Assembly (NCBI GenBank): GCA_021396245.1
Contig: WNYE01000013.1
Span: forward strand, 1-64,000
Direction of reading: 5' to 3'
Length of the DNA stretch: 64,000 bases
Source of the DNA: Sporothrix humicola
Taxonomy: Eukaryota; Ascomycota; Sordariomycetes; Ophiostomatales; Ophiostomataceae
The notes below the pieces were generated by a model that saw only the letters and a program-made list of their open reading frames with translations, was not told where the DNA came from and ran no database searches. Below, one piece after another: positions 13,701 through 25,539 of the stretch. The number at the start of each line of letters is the position of its first letter. Position 1 is the first letter of the stretch. The position numbers and the translations under genes were made by a program.

Positions 13701-15341
13701 TTGGAAATATCGTGATTTGTTGTTTGGTGCTCTTTGTTGTTCATTACGACTTGCCTCATTCTCGGCCGATATACGACGTATTTGTTGAATGGATTGTTGT
13801 GCATTTTGCACCGTAGTCAATACTCCAAAGGAGCTTTGGATCCCTCAAAATCCTCCCTTGCAATGCAACCCTGGGTCCTTTCCCGTCCGGAGACGACCAC
13901 AACCCCAACTTCTGCAAAGTTTTGCACTCGGCCCTCGCATATTATTCAGGGTGAAGGGTGGTAGTTGGGACCTTGTAACGTCTGGCAATGCCTGAATTAG
14001 ACAGAAAAGAAGGGCAGAAAATAGAAGATAGAAAACAGAAACGGCAGTGGTGCATTGTGCCGCGCGGTTGTGCAACGTCGATTTCGAGTGTCGAGGCTGA
14101 AGGAAGAAGACGAAAGGGGAAAAGCTGAAAAAAAGAAAGTTAAAAGAAAAAGAAAATAAAGGGACTTTGGGGAAGCGATCGTGGAGGTGGAACAGGAAAC
14201 TGCCCGACCCAGCTCTGAGGCACGGCAAACGGCAAACGGAGTCTTTCCGTTTGTCTCAAGTTTGAAGAGCTAGAAACCCCAGAGCTGCACATTTGCACAT
14301 TGTGCACTTGTGCCCTCCATAGTCTTTGTGTCTCCTCTGCTTTTTCTCAGACCATTTGTCCTCCACACAAAATCTGCCGTCTCCGCGGACAACACACGGA
14401 AAAGCTGTATTGCTGTGCTTCAGATGCAACAGCAGACGGAGCATCTTTTGGGATCGTCTTGGTTTTGCTCGTGGATCTTCTCTCTTCTATCTTCTTTGCC
14501 TTCCTTCTCTTCTATCCAGCTTCTTCATCGGGCTTGTCCGTGGTCCTCTTTTTATCTTGCCTGCTTGTCTTTTGCCGTATTGTCGTCTTCTCTCCGAGAT
14601 GTAGTAAAACGGAGTGTTCTCCCTTGAGCCTCTTTTCCACAACTCCTGTTCCGTTGTAACCCTGGAACGAGACGAGATGGAGGGACGGGACGTGAGCAAA
14701 GAGCCTCTGAGCTTCCAAAACCAACAGCCCAAAGAAGAAAGAAGAGAGTAGCAAGGGGACAAGGGGCCTAGGCTGTCAATATGTGATCATTGAGCCCCCT
14801 TTCCTTAACACACCACACCCACTTTGTCGTGTTGTTGCATGTCGTAAGAACTTGCAGGTCCGTTGGCCGTTTTTGGCGCCGTTTTCGTGGCTTTTTCTTA
14901 TGTTTCTTATGTCGTGCCGTGTCTTTCCTTGTCTCTGCTTTTTGGCTGGGCTATTTTTGTTTGTGTTCTGATTGCCTGTTCGTCTGCTTGTTGCATTTTT
15001 TTCTTCTATTATCCTCCGTGAGGCTCCCGTTTTCTCCTCTTCTTCTTTGCATTTTGCCTTTTCTACTCGACCTCTCCCCGCTGTGTTTTGTTTCTTCGTC
15101 TCTTTCTTTTTGGTTTCGAAATCCTTTCCCGTTCTTCTGTCTTTCTTTCCGGTGTTTATTTAAACACGTTTCCTCGTCAACTTCGACTGTCCTTGGTCAT
15201 ATAGGACGCCACCTCTCTTCGTCTTCTCGTGGCACCAGCTTCTGCCATCGTTGCCTTTGGACTAACCGGCTCACCTACCACGTCCCGTCCTATTTGTTAG
15301 TTTGCGCCAGAAAAGCGGTACAGTCCGCGCCAGACGACATC
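10711..15341. other. Intergenic region; the right part is the CT-rich leader of the P450 gene
   Basis: Bases 10711 to about 11350 look like the 3' region of the upstream regulator, with T-rich plus-strand sequence. From about 11350 to 14450 I see nothing convincing: short frames only, no domains and no tRNA-type boxes. From about 14470 to 15341 the plus strand is pyrimidine-rich and leads to the ATG at 15342, consistent with a promoter and leader. Confidence 0.5.
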
Positions 15342-17429
15342 ATGGCATCCAAGGTCTTGTTGATTGTCGGGGCCCTCGTGGTCTTTGTGGTCTTCAGCAC
15401 CGTCAATGGTCTGCGGACCAACATCCGAAAGGCCAAAAAGACAAACTTGCCCTACATCATCGTCCGTAAGTAATGCTGTTGCACAGGCCTCGCCAGACGT
15501 CAAATCTCCGTATGAGATGGGATGCAAATGCAGTGCAGATGCGGCCACTAACACTACCCTCATTGCACAGCATGTTCGCCATACAACCCTTTTTGGCAGA
15601 TTACCTGGTCCTTCTGGTGCTTCTTTATCAGAAAGCTCCCCGCACACATGTGGGAGAACTGGTTGTTCACCTTGCTCCCCGAATGGGCATACACCACCGG
15701 CCAGAAGCACTATGAGCGCCTCGGCGACAGCTTCATGGTCGTCGCCCCCTTCTCCATCAACATGACCACTCAGTGCCCAACCGCCATCCACGAGATCACC
15801 TCGCGCCGCGAGCACTTCCCCAAGGCCACCGAGCACTATAAGATGCTCGAAATGTACGGCAGCAATATTATCACCACCGAGGGCCCCGTCTGGCGCTTCC
15901 ACCGCAAGGTCACCAGCGCCTCCTTCAACGAGAAGAACGCCTCCCACACCTTTGCCGAAGCCATTCACCAGTCGCAGAGCTTGGTTCGGAAATGGAAAGC
16001 CACCGCCGAGAGCGCCAGCCCGACCATCCACACCATTGAGAAGGACACAATGTCCCTGGCCCTGTACATTATCGGCTATGTCGGCTTCGGTATGCGCTTC
16101 ACCTGGCCCGGCGAGGAGATGCCAGACAACGTCCCGCCACGCATGGTCAAGTACGGCAACGGCAAGCCCGCACCGGGCCACAACATGACCTTTGCCGACG
16201 CTATCGAGGGTGCGCTGCACCATATCCTGCTGCTGCTCCTCACGCCCACGCCCATGCTCAAGCTTTTTGCAAAGTTCTCGGATAAGTTCCGCGACGCCCT
16301 GCACTCGTGGCAAAACTATGACACGTATATGAAGGAGTTGCTAGCCGACAAGATTGAGAGTGTCAAGGAAGATGCCGAGAAGGGTCTCCTAACGGGCGAA
16401 AACAGCATGGATATCATGGGCCAGCTGGTGCGCCAGCGGTACGACGACGAGGCAGCCGAGAAGAGGGAGCGCGCAGAGATGGCCAAGACGGGCGCAGTCC
16501 CCACGCCCGGCTCGAAAATGACCGATGCCGAGGTCATTGGCAACGCCTTTATCATGCTGCTTGCCGGCCACGAAACCACTGCCAACTCGCTGCAGTTTGC
16601 CTTTATCCTGCTTGCTTGCAACCCGGCCAGCCAGCGCGCCCTGCAGCTCGACGTCGACCGCGTGCTCGGCCGCGACACGGATCCCACGACCTGGGACTTT
16701 GAGAGCAACGTCAACAACATGATGGCCTCCATGATCGGCGCCGCCGTTAACGAGACGCTCCGTCTGATCCCCCCTGTCGTCAACATTCCCAAGTGCGTCT
16801 CGCCCACCTCTGATCAGTCGCTTCATATGCGGGAGTCTGGACAGACCCATGTTCTGCCCGCCGGCTGTGATCTCATCTTGAACGCCGTCTCGTCCCACCG
16901 CCACCCCAAGTTCTGGCCCAACGAAAAGCCCGAGGACCTCGACAAGTTCATGCCCCAGCGCTGGTTCCTCAAGGATGCCGCAACGGCCGCCGCCAAGAGC
17001 GTCGAAAAGGTCTCCAAGAAGATTGACGATGTCGATACCGAGGACTATGGCGGCTTCAGCGGGCCCGACACGAGCGCGCAAATGTTCCGGCCGGTCCGCG
17101 GCAGCTTTGTGCCTTTCTCCAACGGCCCCCGCAGCTGCCTCGGTCGCCGCATTGGCCAGGTCGAGATGCTGGCCACGCTGGCCGTCGTGTTCCAGCGTTA
17201 CAGCATCGAGCTCGCTGTCGACGACTGGGCCAGCGACAAGGAGGTCGAGGCCATGAACGACAATGCCCGCCAGGACCTGTACTACAAGGCCAAGAACCGG
17301 GCCGAGGACATTCTCAAGACAGCCACCACGGTCCTGACCCTGAGACTCCGTGGCACAGCATCCGTTCCCATTCGGTTGGTGCCGCGGGGCGAGGAGCGGT
17401 TTGTGCACTGCGTGGATGTGGACGCATAG
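15342..17429 (+). CDS. Cytochrome P450 monooxygenase, membrane-anchored
   Basis: Exons 15342-15465 and 15571-17429 flank a 105-nt intron (donor GTAAGT, branch CTAAC, acceptor CACAG), giving 660 residues. The ATG sits in a good context and starts a hydrophobic anchor (residues about 5-19, VLLIVGALVVFVVF) typical of ER-bound fungal P450s. The hallmarks are all present: the I-helix oxygen-binding motif AGHETT at residues 373-378, the K-helix ETLR at 436-439, and the haem loop FSNGPRSCLG at 557-566 with Cys564 as the thiolate ligand. At 660 residues it is longer than the usual 500-540; the extra length is spread over the N-terminal part, a linker before the haem loop and a C-terminal tail. No oxidoreductase partner or biosynthetic genes are adjacent, so the substrate cannot be inferred. 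The exact CYP family is not assigned. Confidence 0.93.
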
Positions 17430-19324
17430 GGCAAGAAATTGGCCACAGGAAGGTGTGGTGACGTGGATGGATGGCCGTCTGTATATTACTTGGACCCTCA
17501 CCGTTGATTGCAACGGTCAGATACGAATTATGTTTTCCAATACGGGTTCGGTTCGTCTGCGGGCTGCATGCGGCGCGTGCGGCTCTGGGAAATTGTCATA
17601 GTTTCGAACGATCTAATGATTCTGCATGTCACAAATCGAAAATGTTAAAAGCTTAATCGCCACGAAGAAGAAACGAAAACGTGGAAACGTGGATGGGCCA
17701 TTCTCTCTCGAGAATGATCACTCCAAAAAAGGTCCCAAAAAAAAAGCTCCGAACGTACCTGACTGCTGTAGAATGCGATGACCGCGTCCTGATCGAGGTT
17801 CACCACACGCGCGAAGAGTCCACGCCGCGTATGGGGCCGAAAACGCGACGTATGACACCTGATAGGCCAGATGGCGACGATCTGGACCAAGTAGGATTGG
17901 CCATGTCCTCTTGGGAGAAGATGATAATTTCCCCTGAGCAAAAAAAAAAGTATCACACGCAGACTCGTCTCCCTCGCTCCTTCTCCCTACGAAGCACTGA
18001 GAACACAATCTAGCAAGACCAAATACACAAAAGGCAAGCGCCATCGACACATCTGCTCCATTGGCAAAGAAGGCACGACCCACTGCCTGCAACAGCTGCT
18101 GGCGAGTGTCTTACATGTAAACAGTGACATGCTAGCCAATCAGGGAGACAAAAGGGCCCAGCTACGAAGAAATAGGTTAAGAGACACAGAAGCGAGAAAA
18201 GAAAAAGAAAACCGAGTGGCTAGTGATAGGGGCCAGCCACCAGGTTGACCGTTGTCGTATTTTGTTCTTGCTTGCTTGCTTTTTTTGACAATCGGTTGTC
18301 GTGATGTGCAGTGTTCGAAATCCATGCCGACGGAAGGCGCAACTGGCAGCCACGCATTGCTGAAGAAACGAGCAGTTTTGAGGTCTGATAAAGTAGGCCA
18401 AGCCAACAGCGTGGTGCGCTTTCCGCACTAATAATCAGAAAGTCGCAATCATACTGCGCAGCTGCCCTCCATGGGCAAAATCTCATAATAACAGGCAGCT
18501 ACGTGTAATTCCATCATCGTTCTTTCCTTCCACATCATACTTCCATCTCGTCTCTGAACCACTTCTTCATCGTCCCTGCCATTTCCATCCGAAACCTTTT
18601 GTCGCATCACGCGCAGAACAGTACGTATGCTCCCCTGGCTCTTGCCGTCCATCTTGCCATCCCACATGGATCCCACCTTCCTGTCCACATAACCCTCTTG
18701 TTCGTCGCATTTCATCATCGTGCTGGCAAGTGCAAGCTCCCCCTGGCAATAACGGTTGCTCTTGCCCACTCTTATTTCCTTCCCGCGCGCCAGAGCGCGT
18801 TCCAAGGAGAATATTCCCGGTCTGCGCCTGCCCTGTTGCCCCTCAAGCTGGTGGCAGTTTGTGCCTCTTGCCTGTCTTTGCGGAATAGATGGCAGAAGCA
18901 CTGTAAAAGAGTGGGCCTCTAACTGATTTACTGATTTGCGCGCCCGCATTTTTCGCTCTTTCCCTTCGTTCCACCCACCGCCCCTTCCCTCTCTCTGTGA
19001 TCTGCCCTCCCCTTCCCCCCAAAACTCCGAATTGCTCCATACTAACACGCGACGCCCACCGCCAGAGCAAAACATAAACAAACCAGCCCACTCGCCGCGC
19101 CCGCCCCCAGTACCTGCCGCCCCCCCGTCTTGTTATCCTGTTGCACACCCCATCAACACAATTATCTTCATAACTCCCAAACCCACACGCATCGCGCCTG
19201 ACATCGCCACCTGCATTCGCAAAAAATTGAAAACGAACAACATCGTTCAAACGTCAAAATCTCCCCGAATCAGAACACGCTTTTGCCTCACCGCCCTCCC
19301 ACAAATCACATACAAACATTCACA
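17430..19324. other. Intergenic region between P450 and membrane-protein gene
   Basis: The left half shows only the presumed 3' region of the P450 gene and short frames without domains. From about 18500 to 19324 the plus strand is C- and CT-rich (C-rich around 19080-19320), consistent with the promoter and leader of the gene starting at 19325. No RNA gene seen. Confidence 0.5.
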
Positions 19325-20717
19325 ATGACTTCCTGGTTGCGCGCACAAAAGAAGTCCGACCTCGTCGACATCGCCGAGACGGTTGGGCTGAAAAAGTGAG
19401 TTTTTCTTTTTTGTTGTTGTTGCGCGGCGATTGCCGCTGCCGCCTTTTGTTTACTTTGGCTTCATTTTTGGAGCGCGCGGCGCGTCGGGATGCCCTTTTA
19501 CGATCGCGAACTATCGCGACAATGCGCAAAGCGATTCATATCGTCGCGATGCGAAAAGAAAGAGAAAATAAAAGAAAATGGCTGGAGTCAAAAAGAAAGA
19601 AAGAGAAAAGACGCGCCCAACGCGTCCCGTTCACCGTGCGCCCAATGCGCCCGACGACCAGCATCGCATCGCATCACATCGCATCGCAATCCACAAATCC
19701 CATATACCGCAAGAATCATAACTAACCAAGCCCCTCTCTTTTCTTCTTTTCCCTGTTCGCAGTGTTGCAAGCTTGAAAAAGACCGAGCTTGAGTCTTCTC
19801 TGGACGAGTACCTCACCGAGAACGCGTCGAATCTCTCGTCGGACCCCAGACTCGCCCCCTACTTCAACATCCGCTCCAAGACCATCGGCTCGCCCGTCAA
19901 GCGCGAGTCGACCGCGTCTGCCTCCGAAGTCAAGGTCACCAAGCGCCGCTCCAAGGCCGCTCAGGAGGAGGCCGCTGCCGCCGCTACTGACGACGATGAC
20001 TCGCTCCGCGGCCGCTCAAGCGCGCTGATCCGCACTCCTGGCCGCGCTCTGTCGCTGGCTGCCAGCCGTATTGCGCTGCCCGCTTCGCCCGCTGATGTTG
20101 CGCAGGCTGTTGACCGCAGCGCCCTGGCTGTTCGTGAGCGCGTCGTTTCTATCTACGCCGACTCTGGCATCACCGAGGTGACCCAGGCCACGCGCGAGTC
20201 GCTGTCGACGGTCTACGCCATTGCCCTGCTTGTCTCTGCTTTCGAGTGGTTCAACCTGCGCGCCGAGGTCTTGCCCGCTCGCTACGCCTTCTCCATCCCC
20301 GCCATCAGCTTCCTGGGCACCCGCGCCTACCCCGTCTCGCTTCCCGATGTGTTCCTGCTGCTCACGACGTCCTTCTGGTCGCCCGTGATCCTGTACTTCC
20401 TGATCTCGATCGCCGTGCCGTCGTTTGTCGGCTACTTCTTCAACTTGTCGGCCGCTAGCGCCAGCCACCACGCGGTCCGTACACGCTCTCGGCAGTCCTC
20501 AAACGCCGAGTACGCCGTGGACCCGCTGACCTTCAGCGTGGCCAAGGCCATCCTGGTCTACGTGATCCAGGCACAGGGCGTCAACCTGTGCGGCTGGATC
20601 GACCAGCTGGCAGTGGCCCGCATCAACTCGGCCCTGTACGGTGGCTGGCAGGGCGCCATTGCCGGCGCGGCCGTCACTGGCCTTGCCAGCCTGTACGACG
20701 CCGTTCTGCGGAAATAG
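19325..20717 (+). CDS. Multi-pass membrane protein with SAP/HeH-like N-terminus
   Basis: Exon 1 (19325-19395) encodes MTSWLRAQKKSDLVDIAETV and a few more residues, and ends at GTGAGT. A 367-nt intron follows (acceptor TTCGCAG). Exon 2 (19763-20717) completes a 341-residue protein. Residues about 8-42 form two amphipathic helices (LVDIAETVGL and LKKTELESSLDEYL) resembling the helix-extension-helix or SAP fold. A basic and acidic linker follows. Hydrophobic segments lie near residues 174-190, 199-210, 218-250 and about 285-335. A DNA- or chromatin-binding fold ahead of membrane segments recalls inner nuclear membrane proteins (Heh1/Src1, Man1), but similarity to those is not demonstrated. It may simply be a conserved fungal ER or nuclear-envelope protein of unknown function. 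The first exon is needed to complete the N-terminal helix pair, which supports the splice. Confidence 0.8.
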
Positions 20718-22081
20718 AGGACTTTTGAGACCTCGTCTTCTCATGACAAAATGAGACCACTGGTCCGCCTCTCAACAGGGGGACGAGAACAATTTTGGTT
20801 GTTGCCATCTCCGTGATTTGCTGGGCTTTCTCTATTGTGGTTTATCTCTTTATTTCTGCGGTTCGGCTTGGCTTTGATGCCGGTTCTTTTTTGACGCTTT
20901 TCGATTTTCTTCCGTCTTGTCGGGCATGATAATGATGGCAAATTCTGATGGCGTATGAGGCGTTTTGCGGCGTTGTGGCCCCCTGGCTCGCACTGTTCGC
21001 CTGATACCTCTTTTTTCACTCTCCCCCCTTCCCTTTTCCAAACCAACGGCCGCTGCTTTTGACCGGTCGGCAAAATGATGTCGTTTTTCTTCGACATCAC
21101 AAAATGGAGAGGGACCATCTCAGATATTCTGCGGCTGGGGGGTCACTTGTTGCCTTTTGGTTCTCTTTGGTTTTTCTTGTTTATACTTGGTTGGGCTTAT
21201 TGTTTTGCTTTTTCTGTTGTTTTTTCTTCACGGCCCTGTTTGTCGGCCTATGTGTTTGTGTGCCGCGTTGCAGGACCATGCCGGATTGACTCTGGGGCCG
21301 TTTTGTGGCTGTTCTGCAGCATGCAACGACGACTTTGTTTTTCTGTTTTTCTTCTTCTGTTTTTTTGTGATACCGCGCTCGAAATAATCCTTTGCTTTTT
21401 TACCGGATGAGATGATGGAAGGCAAAGTTGGATGAAAGTAGTGGGACGCGGAAGGCGTTCCTTGCCGGGAAGGGAATACGGGTCGGCCCATGCTGTCCTC
21501 TTATTGGATTTCCAGGCACATGGGGAAAAGGGGTGATGAGGGATGGGTTGGGACTGGGTTTTGGATAACGGACACGAGGTGGATGCCTCTGTTTCTGGAG
21601 GAGATGATCGTTCATACTCTTTTGGCTTATTTGATATTATGCATTTTGTTCTTCTCCTGTTTGACGCATTCTTGATTTCGTTTTCGCCTTTCGTCTTTTG
21701 ACTATTTTCCCTTTTCTCACTTTGTGAACTCGAGACGAAGGAAGGTCGTCGGTGTTGCATATGCCGAGGCCAACCAAGCACTAACACAAAGAGGCGGACG
21801 GGAGAGCGGCAAAGCAACCCACCACAAGCAAAAACCGTTGGTGATATTACGTTTTAGTCGCCTTATCAGACCCGCTCCACGCCAACTCCTCTTATCGTCT
21901 ATCTTGGCTGCAGTAATACTCCTCTTTCAACGTCGTTTCTTCCGGTCCCCCAGACTTGTGAAAACCAACTTTCGAAGCTCACATTCATTTCAATTGCGAT
22001 GAAGGCGGTTACAGATTCAACAGACATTTCTTTTATGCGTTTATAGCGTTTTTTTTTTGCGTCAGAACAACTCCCACCGAA
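20718..22081. other. Intergenic region upstream of UreF
   Basis: Nothing coding is convincing. There are T-rich and purine-rich patches, and a short T run at about 22051 just before the UreF start. The sequence probably contains the 3' end of the preceding gene and the UreF promoter. Confidence 0.5.
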
Positions 22082-23179
22082 ATGGATGACCCATTGGCGA
22101 GACTGAGACTGGAGGATGACCTCACAGCCATCGACCATGAGATTGCGAGCCTCGAAGCGCGCCTGCGCGATGCAAAGTTGCGTCGACAAAAGCACAATGG
22201 AACGAGTTTAGAAGAGTCTTCTCTCTCTTCTTTCCCAGCGTCGGCATCCTCGCCCGAAACGCCATATCGAAACCAGCAGCAACAGCAACAGCAGCACTTC
22301 CTCTTCCTGCTGTCCGACTCGGCCCTGCCGCTCGGCTCCTTTGCATTTAGCAGCGGCCTCGAGTCATTTCTCGCACACGACAAGGCCGCAGCATCAGCGT
22401 CGGCGGCAGCATCTCTGGCGGCCGCAGCCAATGCCTTGCCAAAGGGCATGAAGAGCGGGCCAGATGCCTTTGCAGCGTTTCTGCCGCTGTCCGTCTCGTC
22501 CTATGCCTACACCAGTCTGCCGTTTGTCCTGGCGGCCCACGACGCTGCCTCTACAATTACTGCCGCAACGTCGTCAGAAGCGTTCACGTCGGCGTTGGAA
22601 GCCTTCACACCAGCTCTCGCTCTTTTGGACGACACTTATGACGCCACGATTATCTGCACCGTCGGCCGTCGCGCATCTGTCGCCCAAGGCCGTGCGCTTC
22701 TCTCTGTCTGGGAGCGCGCCTTTTCACCAGTTCTCTCGTCGCCATTATCATTACAATCTTCCCAGCAGTCTGCACCACAACAGCCGCCACAGCGCCCCGT
22801 CGACCCGTTGCGCCCGTTTTCCATGCTCGTCAAGCGCACCTCCAATCCGCCACCAGGCACCCTGTCCGAGGCCTCGGCTCATATGCCGCCACTCTTTGGC
22901 GCAGTCGCCGCCCTGGCCGGTCTCGAACGCCGCCAGGCTGCCGACGTATTTATTTTGTCGCACATTAAAGCTTTGCTCTCGGCCGCTGTCCGCGCCAACT
23001 TGCTAGGCCCCTATCAGGCGCAACGGCTGTTGGCGTCGGCGCATCTGCAACAGCTCGTCGTGAGGGCCGTGGAGGGTGCATGGGACGTCCCCGTCGAAGA
23101 GGCTGGCCAGACCATGCCAGTAGTCGACTTGTGGATGGGACGACATGAGATGCTGTATTCTCGCATCTTCAACAGTTGA
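22082..23179 (+). CDS. Urease accessory protein UreF
   Basis: A single exon encodes 365 residues. The core begins at about residue 72 with FLFLLSDSALPLGSFAFSSG, the characteristic UreF opening, followed by Ala-rich helices, a VGRRASVAQGRALLSVWERA helix and a C-terminal PLFGAVAALAGL segment. UreF acts with UreD/UreH and the GTPase UreG to load nickel and carbamate into the urease active site. It lets the fungus use urea as nitrogen source and acts in the cytosol. Bacterial UreF is about 225-240 residues. Here an N-terminal charged coiled-coil-like segment (residues about 8-40), a Gln run just before the core and low-complexity inserts (a Gln/Pro-rich one at about 220-245) account for the extra length. 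No other urease genes are nearby, as is usual in fungi. Confidence 0.93.
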   Translation: MDDPLARLRLEDDLTAIDHEIASLEARLRDAKLRRQKHNGTSLEESSLSSFPASASSPETPYRNQQQQQQQHFLFLLSDSALPLGSFAFSSGLESFLAHDKAAASASAAASLAAAANALPKGMKSGPDAFAAFLPLSVSSYAYTSLPFVLAAHDAASTITAATSSEAFTSALEAFTPALALLDDTYDATIICTVGRRASVAQGRALLSVWERAFSPVLSSPLSLQSSQQSAPQQPPQRPVDPLRPFSMLVKRTSNPPPGTLSEASAHMPPLFGAVAALAGLERRQAADVFILSHIKALLSAAVRANLLGPYQAQRLLASAHLQQLVVRAVEGAWDVPVEEAGQTMPVVDLWMGRHEMLYSRIFNS

Positions 23180-23738
23180 GTGAGAATGGCTTGAAATACA
23201 GCCTCGCATCCCGGGTTAAGACTCTGTACGATAAGTGCCGCTTTTTATGTTTCTGGCGCGCATAAATGTGATATCATTTTTTGAACAGTTTAAAATAAAT
23301 ATATATGTTTCTTCTATTAAAAATGCGCATCTGCTGTGTATTGTTGTCATAAACTGTGCACCTCAATACCCTCAAAGCTTGTAATTGTAGCGTGCAGAAG
23401 AGGCTTTTAGCGGCTTCCTTCCCGGTGCATGTGCCTGCCATCCTGCCACGCACGGCGCCTGCCTCTTTGCTGGCGGCAGAAAAAAAAACTCCAATCGATT
23501 ACCCAGACAGGAGCCCCACCAGACCCCGCAAAAAGTTCTCGAGAAACACTGAACCTCAAATCATCTTCAATCGCATCAACGGGCAATTAACAAGCTTCGA
23601 CACGACGATCCAGACGAGCAGTTGCACATGTACCGACGACTACATCTTCCGGCCCTAAAATAGACTCCCCGACAGCACCTCCCACCGACAACCACCTCAT
23701 ATTTGCGAGCAGCGAGCCGCTGCAACCCCGCCGTCAAG
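23180..23738. other. UreF 3' region and Rbg1 promoter/leader
   Basis: An AT-rich stretch at about 23270-23330 with AATAAATATATATG-like sequence is a plausible polyadenylation region for UreF. A CCAAT-type pentamer lies at about 23491. A C- and A-rich leader precedes the ATG at 23739. Confidence 0.5.
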
Positions 23739-25085
23739 ATGGTGAACATCACCGAGAAGATCAAGGAGTACGTGACAGCCGTCCCTTGTTACGATTGATG
23801 GCAAAGAAGGGCGACCAAAAACTGACTCTGACCCCAGGATTGAGGAGGAGATGCGGAAGACGCAGAGTAAGAGCGATATCACCCCACGACCGATGCGATC
23901 GAGAAGACGACCTACGATAGCAACATGACAAGAAACTGACACGATTTCTTTCCCACCCACAGAGAACAAAGCCACAGAATACCATCTCGGTCTATTAAAA
24001 GGGTAGGTGCAGCTGGGAGAGGCCTTGGAGAATCACCGGTATGGAGGTGGAGACTAACAACGCCCAGAAAACTCGCCCGTCTTCGTGCACAGCTTCTAGA
24101 ACCGGCAGCAGGCTCAGGCGGCGGTCCAGGCGCCGGCTTCGACGTCAGTAAAAGCGGTGACGCGCGTATAGCATTGGTCGGCTTCCCGTCGGTGGGCAAG
24201 TCGACCTTCCTGTCCAAGGTGACCAAGACACGCTCCGAGGTGGCGGCCTATGCGTTCACAACGCTGACGGCCATTCCGGGCGTGCTCGAGTACGGCGGCG
24301 CCGAGATCCAGCTGCTGGATTTGCCGGGTATTATCGAGGGTGCCGCCGAGGGCAAGGGCCGTGGTCGGCAGGTGATTTCGGCGGCCAAGACGAGCGATCT
24401 GATCCTGATGGTGCTGGACGCGACCAAGAAGCAAGAACAGCGGGCGCTGCTGGAAGCCGAACTCGAGGCTGTCGGCATCCGGCTCAACTGCGAGCCGCCC
24501 AACATTTACCTGAAACCGAAAAAGGCCGGCGGCGTCAAGATTACGTTCCAGTCGCCGCCCAAGAACCTGGACGAGAAGATGGTGTACAACATCCTGAAGG
24601 ACTACAAGATGCTCAACGCCGAAGTGCTGGTCCGCGACGAGAACGCCACCGTCGACGACTTTATCGACGTGATCATGAAGGACCACCGCAAGTACATTCG
24701 CTGCCTGTACGTCTACAACAAGATCGACAGCGTCTCTCTCGAGTTCCTCGATCAGCTGGCCCGCGAGCCGTACACGGCCGTCATGAGCTGCGAGGACGAC
24801 CTGGGCATCCAGGCCGTCGTCGAGCGGTGCTGGCAGGAGCTGCGGCTGATCCGCATCTACACGAAGCGCAAGGGCGTCGACCCCAACTTTACCGAGGCGC
24901 TGATTGTGCGGTCCAACAGTACAATCGAGGACGTCTGCGACCGCATCCACCGCACACTCAAGGACACATTCAAATATGCGCTGGTCTGGGGCGCAAGTGC
25001 ACGGCATGTGCCGCAAAGAGTCGGTCTGGGCCATTTGGTGTCAGACGAGGATGTGGTCTACATTGTGAGCGGATGGAAGGCATAA
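23739..25085 (+). CDS. Developmentally regulated GTP-binding protein 1 (DRG1/Rbg1)
   Basis: Four exons: 23739-23767, 23838-23866, 23963-24002 and 24068-25085, encoding 371 residues. The three tiny exons join in frame to give MVNITEKIKEIEEEMRKTQ and then NKATEYHLGLLKGKLARLRA, the conserved DRG N-terminal helix-turn-helix region. GTPase motifs are G1 GFPSVGKST (71-79), G3 DLPG (117-120) and G4 NKID (250-253). The C-terminus (about 290-371) is the TGS domain, ending GHLVSDEDVVYIVSGWKA. DRG1 is a translation-associated GTPase that binds ribosomes with its partner DFRP1/Tma46 and relieves stalled elongation. The length matches the family (about 365-370). All donors are canonical (GTACGT, GTAAGA, GTAGGT) and all acceptors are CAG. 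Confidence 0.96.
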
Positions 25086-25539
25086 AGTCTTGTGGGGGTG
25101 GAGCTGTACATAATGTCAGGAGTCAAATATCCATGTCCATGTCCTTGTTTTGTCACTCGTGTTCACAGTTACTTCGTGCTTTTTGCGTGCGTAAATCATT
25201 CTTGTTTTCTTTTGGTAAGGAGAAACATGACAAAGGAAATGTAATAAGAGACAGTATAGCAGTCCAGAAAACGGCAGAGGAAAAAGGCAGATAAACTCCT
25301 TGGTCAGCAACACAACGCCAAAATGCCCAAACAGTAAAGAGTCAATAACAGCAAAGCCAGGCAAAGCAGAGCCCAGTTCTTTTCCCTCTCAGCCTCTAGG
25401 CCCCAAAAAATCAATAAGCGTGAAAGAAGAGGCAAGATGCCAGAAGTGTAAAGTGTGTAATAATAGTCGTAGTCGAAGGGTCGAAAGAAGGAGAGAAAAG
25501 GCGGCAATAAAGCAAAAACAAGGCAAGATGAGTCTCCGC
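25086..25539. other. Convergent 3' region between Rbg1 and Spo12
   Basis: The two genes end toward each other across 454 bases. The sequence is A-rich on plus and must hold both polyadenylation regions. No gene seen. Confidence 0.5.

Noticed and set aside
14790..15473. Plus-strand frame that runs into the P450 start
   Set aside because: It is the CT-rich leader read through; the P450 anchor starts properly at the ATG at 15342.
16389..17513. Long minus-strand frame opposite the P450
   Set aside because: Shadow of the GC-rich coding strand; the plus strand carries every P450 motif.
24114..25034. Long minus-strand frame opposite Rbg1
   Set aside because: Shadow of the conserved GTPase exon.
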